This document shows positions 62,592-64,000 of a DNA stretch of 64,000 bases, one piece after another. This DNA comes from Chitinophagaceae bacterium. GTDB lineage: Bacteria; Bacteroidota; Bacteroidia; Chitinophagales; UBA10324. The stretch is from contig JADJAG010000007.1 of NCBI GenBank assembly GCA_016704325.1, positions 289,191 to 353,190 on the forward strand, in the 5' to 3' direction. The notes under the pieces were generated by a model that ran no database searches, was not told the origin of the DNA, and saw nothing but the letters and a program-made list of their open reading frames with translations. Position 1 is the first letter of the stretch, and each line of letters starts with the position of its first letter. The position numbers were made by a program, and so were the translations under genes.

Positions 62592-63687
62592 CTAATAAAT
62601 CGTCATTTCATATTTTATATTCTTTGCGTCAATTAACTTACGATATTCCTTCAAGTATTTTCGAACAGTTGATTTACTATTTTCATAGAATTGCTCAATT
62701 TCCATTTTAGTGACAAATTCTGGTTTTCTTACAATAATTAGATTGTTCACTGAATCACCGGATGGTTCCATTGTAATTTTTAAAAGGTGTATGGTCGCTT
62801 TCTTTCCGTCAAATACCTCAGCATCATAAATTAATTTATTATCTAATAATGATATTTTCCCGTTTTCTGCAGCAATCTTACTATATCCAACATCATGTTT
62901 TAATTTATACAATAAACATTCGAAATTGAATGTTTTCTCTATATTTAATTCTAAAGAAGCTAGTAACCTTTTCACGTTTTCGAAAAATGCTATTACAATT
63001 TCAGTGTCTTTAAATTGGAAACGATCTTCCTCTATTGTAATACTGCTTTTATAAGTATGAATAATGGAAGTAATTGTCTCAATGTCTTTTCCAGTTGTTG
63101 AGGAATTATTATGAATAATTGTATTTCTTATTAATTGAAAGCGTTTAAACATATCATATTCCTTAGTATCATATGCTATTTCAACAACCTTTTCAAAGTA
63201 TAAGAAGCAAGAATTGATATAATTCCCTCTTCCCTGATAAGTCCTCGATATCTAATTTCCTGAACAGCCTATTCTTTAGTATGTTACAGAGGCGAATCAA
63301 GAAATATTCTATTGAAGAATACATCATTATAAATGCGGCTTTTGAATGCCCATCATTGGATAGTTTTTGGATCACCTCTAGTTCATAAATATCTTCGTAA
63401 AATGGGTCAAATCCAAGCTTTCCCTGAGCTTCACTTTCAGCCATTGAAATAGCGTTTTCTGGATCCTCACCTTCTTTACGTAATCTCTCGATTATTTCTT
63501 TAACTGTAGTTTCAAACTTGTTTCATGAATATTATATTCAGTTTTATCAGCCTCATATTTTTGCTTTGGTAGGGTTGCTTATATTTATTTTGAGAATAGA
63601 AATAGCAGTATCTAGCTCAAGGTGCAAAATGTGAAATAAGTTTTCATAATCAGAATATCCATCTTTTGGTCTTCCGTGGCTTATCAT
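62592..63687 (-). CDS. HEPN-like protein with RNxxxH motif, three apparent frameshifts
   Basis: Four frame pieces form one protein of about 364 residues from the ATG at 63687 (MISHGRPKDGYSDYENLFHI). Shifts fall in plus-strand runs: T-run 63558-63562 (one base too many), A-run 63514-63516 (one too few), C-run 63226-63228 (one too many). Joined text reads NPTKAKYEADKTEYNIHETS, FETTVKEIIERLRKEGEDPE, then the helical KAAFIMMYSSIEYFLIRLCN and a second helix with QLIRNTIIHNNSS. RNTIIH (plus 63111-63128) fits the HEPN ribonuclease signature RNxxxH. The C-terminal part ends in a helical EIEQFYENSKSTVRKYLKEY. It precedes the KAP NTPase gene. HEPN proteins often cleave RNA in toxin and defence systems; activity here is inferred. 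Confidence 0.6.
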
Positions 63688-63960
63688 TAGCTATTGGGTT
63701 TGTTGGTGACTTTTGGTACAGCCGTCATCAAGATAACTATAAATCTCAAATATGTAGCATAGGTGGCATTGTATTCGCCCTTCCCCTGAAAGGATAGTCT
63801 CCTGAAAGCTATCTGTGTAGGTACATTATGAATTTACATGGAACAAGGGTTCGGGAGCCCACGGGATTTTGAACCCAAGTAAACGGTGTTTCACCAATGT
63901 TTCACCTTACATTAAATTAAAAGTTGTAAAGCTTTGCTGTATTGACTTACAGTTGTCGTA
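63688..63960. other. Gap at the right end of the island
   Basis: Contains two GTTTCACC copies 11 bp apart (63888-63895 and 63899-63906) and a GGGTTCGGGAGCCCACGGGA stretch. It probably holds the HEPN gene promoter and integrase-binding sites. No gene is seen. Confidence 0.4.
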
Positions 63961-63983
63961 TTCAAATCCCTCCAGCTCCACAA
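63961..63983 (+). other. Putative attR: copy of the ssrA 3' end
   Basis: TTCAAATCCCTCCAGCTCCA plus CAA, identical over 23 bp to 52590-52612. The bases before it (GTCGTA) do not match the T-stem (GAGGG), so it is not part of a functional RNA, only a target-site copy. Confidence 0.75.
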
Positions 63984-64000
63984 CACCCGCCGAAGTCCCC

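Larger units (their letters stand above)
52590..63983. mobile_element. Putative genomic island integrated at the ssrA 3' end
   Basis: A 23-bp direct repeat of the tmRNA 3' end brackets about 11.4 kb. The content is accessory: a broken kelch T9SS gene, an IS66 element, unrecognised secreted proteins and a HEPN-KAP module. The right half is visibly A+T-richer than the core genes. No integrase is visible between the repeats, so the island is either decayed, mobilised in trans, or part of a larger tandem integration reaching beyond the window. Islands in ssrA are well known in other phyla; here the call rests on the direct repeat and content. Confidence 0.65.

Overview
The window looks like chromosomal DNA of a Bacteroidota bacterium, probably from the Chitinophagales/Saprospirales-like environmental part of the phylum (the order is a guess). 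The grounds are six proteins with type IX secretion (T9SS) sorting tails plus one gliding-motility-associated (type B) tail, a type-B succinate dehydrogenase operon, family-typical proteins (DUF3078, DUF4421, GH92), promoters of the TAnnTTTG type, and few Shine-Dalgarno sequences. Long intergenic gaps are filled with dispersed and tandem repeats.

Layout. 1-3.6 kb: tail of a Rieske oxygenase, a PspC protein, a lamin-tail/Calx-beta T9SS protein and a CorC/HlyC-type CBS membrane protein. 3.66-4.40 kb: nine-copy 85-bp array of hairpin units. 4.4-11.3 kb: two back-to-back ECF sigma/anti-sigma pairs, a TPR-CHAT (caspase-like) membrane protein and an Asp-rich lipoprotein. 11.8-21.7 kb: four secreted T9SS proteins, two of them with seven propeller-like repeats, separated by repeat-rich gaps. 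22.5-28 kb: tRNA-Leu and tRNA-Gly, a class I aminotransferase, MscL, a DUF3078 protein, a small membrane protein with a sodium/solute symporter, and a DUF721 protein. 28.3-36.3 kb: a pRiA4b ORF-3-like protein, the sdhCAB operon interrupted by a four-helix-bundle (S23-type) gene between inverted 9-bp repeat arrays, and a large type-B T9SS protein. 36.6-39.2 kb: riboflavin synthase, a 1.2-kb repeat field and a YkgJ-type cysteine cluster protein. 39.4-49.1 kb: a DUF4421 protein, a GH92 alpha-mannosidase and a GH2 beta-mannosidase (a mannoside-degrading pair), CutC, and a saccharopine/alanine dehydrogenase-like protein. 50.1-52.0 kb: an outer-membrane protein and an S41 peptidase lipoprotein. 52.24-52.61 kb: tmRNA (ssrA).

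From the 3' end of ssrA to the window end lies what I read as a genomic island. A 23-bp copy of the tmRNA 3' end recurs at 63961-63983, so attL and attR bracket about 11.4 kb. The island is visibly A+T-richer toward its right end. It holds a broken kelch-type T9SS gene between two 160-bp direct repeats, an IS66 element (inverted ends and a 7-bp target duplication) sitting inside a 10.5-bp-phased repeat array, three unrecognised secreted or cytosolic proteins, and a minus-strand module of a HEPN-like protein (RNxxxH motif) followed by a KAP-type P-loop NTPase and a small ORF. That module is the best candidate for an undescribed, possibly anti-phage, system.

Many reading frames are broken by single-base indels in homopolymer runs (anti-sigma, beta-mannosidase, kelch, all three IS66 genes, HEPN gene three times, small ORF once). 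These may be sequencing errors or real decay; most lie in the island.
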